Below, one piece after another: positions 31,319 through 32,041 of a stretch of DNA of 32,041 nt. How positions within the stretch are numbered: the stretch's first letter is position 1; each line of letters begins with the position of its first letter. The translations under genes were made by a program, and so were the position numbers. Source of the stretch: a virus; IMG/VR virus record IMGVR_UViG_3300024262_000149, positions 1 to 32,041 of that record; one strand, given 5' to 3'. Under the pieces are notes generated by a model, which was given only the letters and a program-made list of their open reading frames with translations, had not been told where the DNA came from and did no database searches.

Positions 31319-32041
31319 TTAATTTAATTTTCTTTTCAATTCTTCAACCTCGTTAGTCAGTTCCTTTATTGCCTCGATTAATACACCGACAATGTTCCCG
31401 TAAGCAACTGACTTGTATTCTTCACCCTCTATCACTACTTCAGGTAAAATCTTCTCTACCTCTTGTGCGATGACTCCTAAGCCACGTACTCCGTCTTTAT
31501 CAAAGGTAACACCTCTAAGTGAATTAACCTTCTCTAAAGCGTTAGGAATAGTCTCTATGTTTGTTTTAAGTCTCTCGTCAGAGTAAGCAGTTATGTTTTG
31601 TGTTGCAGTGAAGTTTCCTGTATAAGAACCCGACATAGAAACAGTAACCGCACCTGAAGTTCCACCACCCGTTAAACCATTACCTACTCCTACTGATGTA
31701 ATGTCACCCACGTTAGTGGTATACCCTGCACCGTTGGTAATAGCATTGTTATTCAGAGATATATTAGCACTCCCATTAAAAGATACACCTGCAATTGTTC
31801 TTGCTGTTTGCAATACAGTAGCACTTCCTGCATTACCTGTAATTGTTGTTTGAACAACGTTAGGAGATGTATTAGCAAAGACTGTTCCTGTTAAAGAAAG
31901 ACCAGTTCCTGCAGTATAAGTCGTGTTGGTGTTAGTAGCCTCAATAGTTACACTCTTAGTTGCAGGGTCTGCAAGAAAACTTACATTAGTACCCGCTTTA
32001 AATATAGCAGTGTCATCATTGTTTGTTGCATCAAATAAAAC
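31319..32041 (-). CDS. Tail fibre with C-terminal S74 intramolecular chaperone, partial
   Basis: The frame is open to the window edge (240 aa visible), so the N-terminal shaft lies outside; a TTG at 31813 is not the real start. The visible part has Thr/Gly/Asn-rich beta-strand repeats (IEATNTNTTYTAGTGLSLTG, VGDITSVGVGNGLTGGG), typical of trimeric fibres. The last ~87 residues are a peptidase S74/endosialidase-type chaperone: AYSDERLKTNIETIPNALEK with the catalytic Ser-Asp pair, GLGVIAQEVEKILPEVV, then YGNIVGVLIEAIKELTNEVE, ending in a coiled coil. The family trimerises the fibre and then cuts itself off just before that serine. The domain is intact. The product binds the host surface. Confidence 0.88.
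   Translation of the reverse strand, partial: VLFDATNNDDTAIFKAGTNVSFLADPATKSVTIEATNTNTTYTAGTGLSLTGTVFANTSPNVVQTTITGNAGSATVLQTARTIAGVSFNGSANISLNNNAITNGAGYTTNVGDITSVGVGNGLTGGGTSGAVTVSMSGSYTGNFTATQNITAYSDERLKTNIETIPNALEKVNSLRGVTFDKDGVRGLGVIAQEVEKILPEVVIEGEEYKSVAYGNIVGVLIEAIKELTNEVEELKRKLN

Noticed and set aside
1-32041. tRNA genes, CRISPR arrays, insertion sequences or an attachment site
   Set aside because: Gaps between genes are all under 100 bases, with no cloverleaf, spaced repeats, transposase frame or integrase seen.

Overview
The window is a single block of late (virion) genes from a tailed double-stranded DNA phage. All supported genes lie on the minus strand, so transcription runs from base 32041 toward base 1. 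Genes are packed tightly: several junctions overlap or are 1 nt apart, and no gene-free stretch reaches 100 bases. TAA, TAG and TGA all occur as stops, so there is no sign of stop-codon reassignment.

Likely source: a podovirus-type phage of a Bacteroidota host, close to the Crassvirales (crAss-like) lineage or a sister group. This is inferred from recalled family features, not from a search. The gene order is terminase large subunit, very large portal (811 aa), acidic scaffold-like protein, about 480-aa capsid protein, conserved 248-aa protein, two ring/stabilisation-type proteins (327 and 307 aa), then a muzzle-like 1624-aa protein. The DYVNWVRI motif in the 307-aa protein, the SEGSEVG motif in the muzzle-like protein and the ANNFFLF end of the capsid protein all fit. 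A-rich start regions without strong Shine-Dalgarno sites, and several TAnnTTTG boxes, fit a Bacteroidota host.

Layout in transcription order. (1) 32041-30811: the C-terminal part of a tail fibre with a self-cleaving S74 chaperone, and a Cys-rich 168-aa virion-type protein. (2) 30754-29815: four small genes. (3) 29806-26659: a GroES-like co-chaperonin, a 48-aa overlapping ORF, a probable small terminase and the large terminase. (4) 26662-21623: portal, scaffold and major capsid protein, ending in a strong intrinsic terminator. (5) 21541-20795: the 248-aa head-associated gene, followed by a second strong terminator. (6) 20709-12134: neck and tail genes. (7) 12114-121: a cupin-fold protein and three internal/ejection proteins of 279, 652 and 2892 aa, parallel in order and rising size to T7 gp14, gp15 and gp16. 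The largest contains a zincin protease motif and a glycine-rich putative membrane segment. (8) 108-1: the start of another small gene cut by the window edge.

Together these genes package DNA, build and mature the capsid, form the portal-neck-tail, bind the host and deliver DNA. No replication, RNA polymerase, lysis, integrase, tRNA, CRISPR or defence genes were recognised. The most unusual items are a family of TGTGTCTTTAAAGACACA palindromes, the two terminators isolating the 248-aa gene, the zincin-bearing giant ejection protein, the virion-region cupin, and the GroES-like protein beside the packaging genes.
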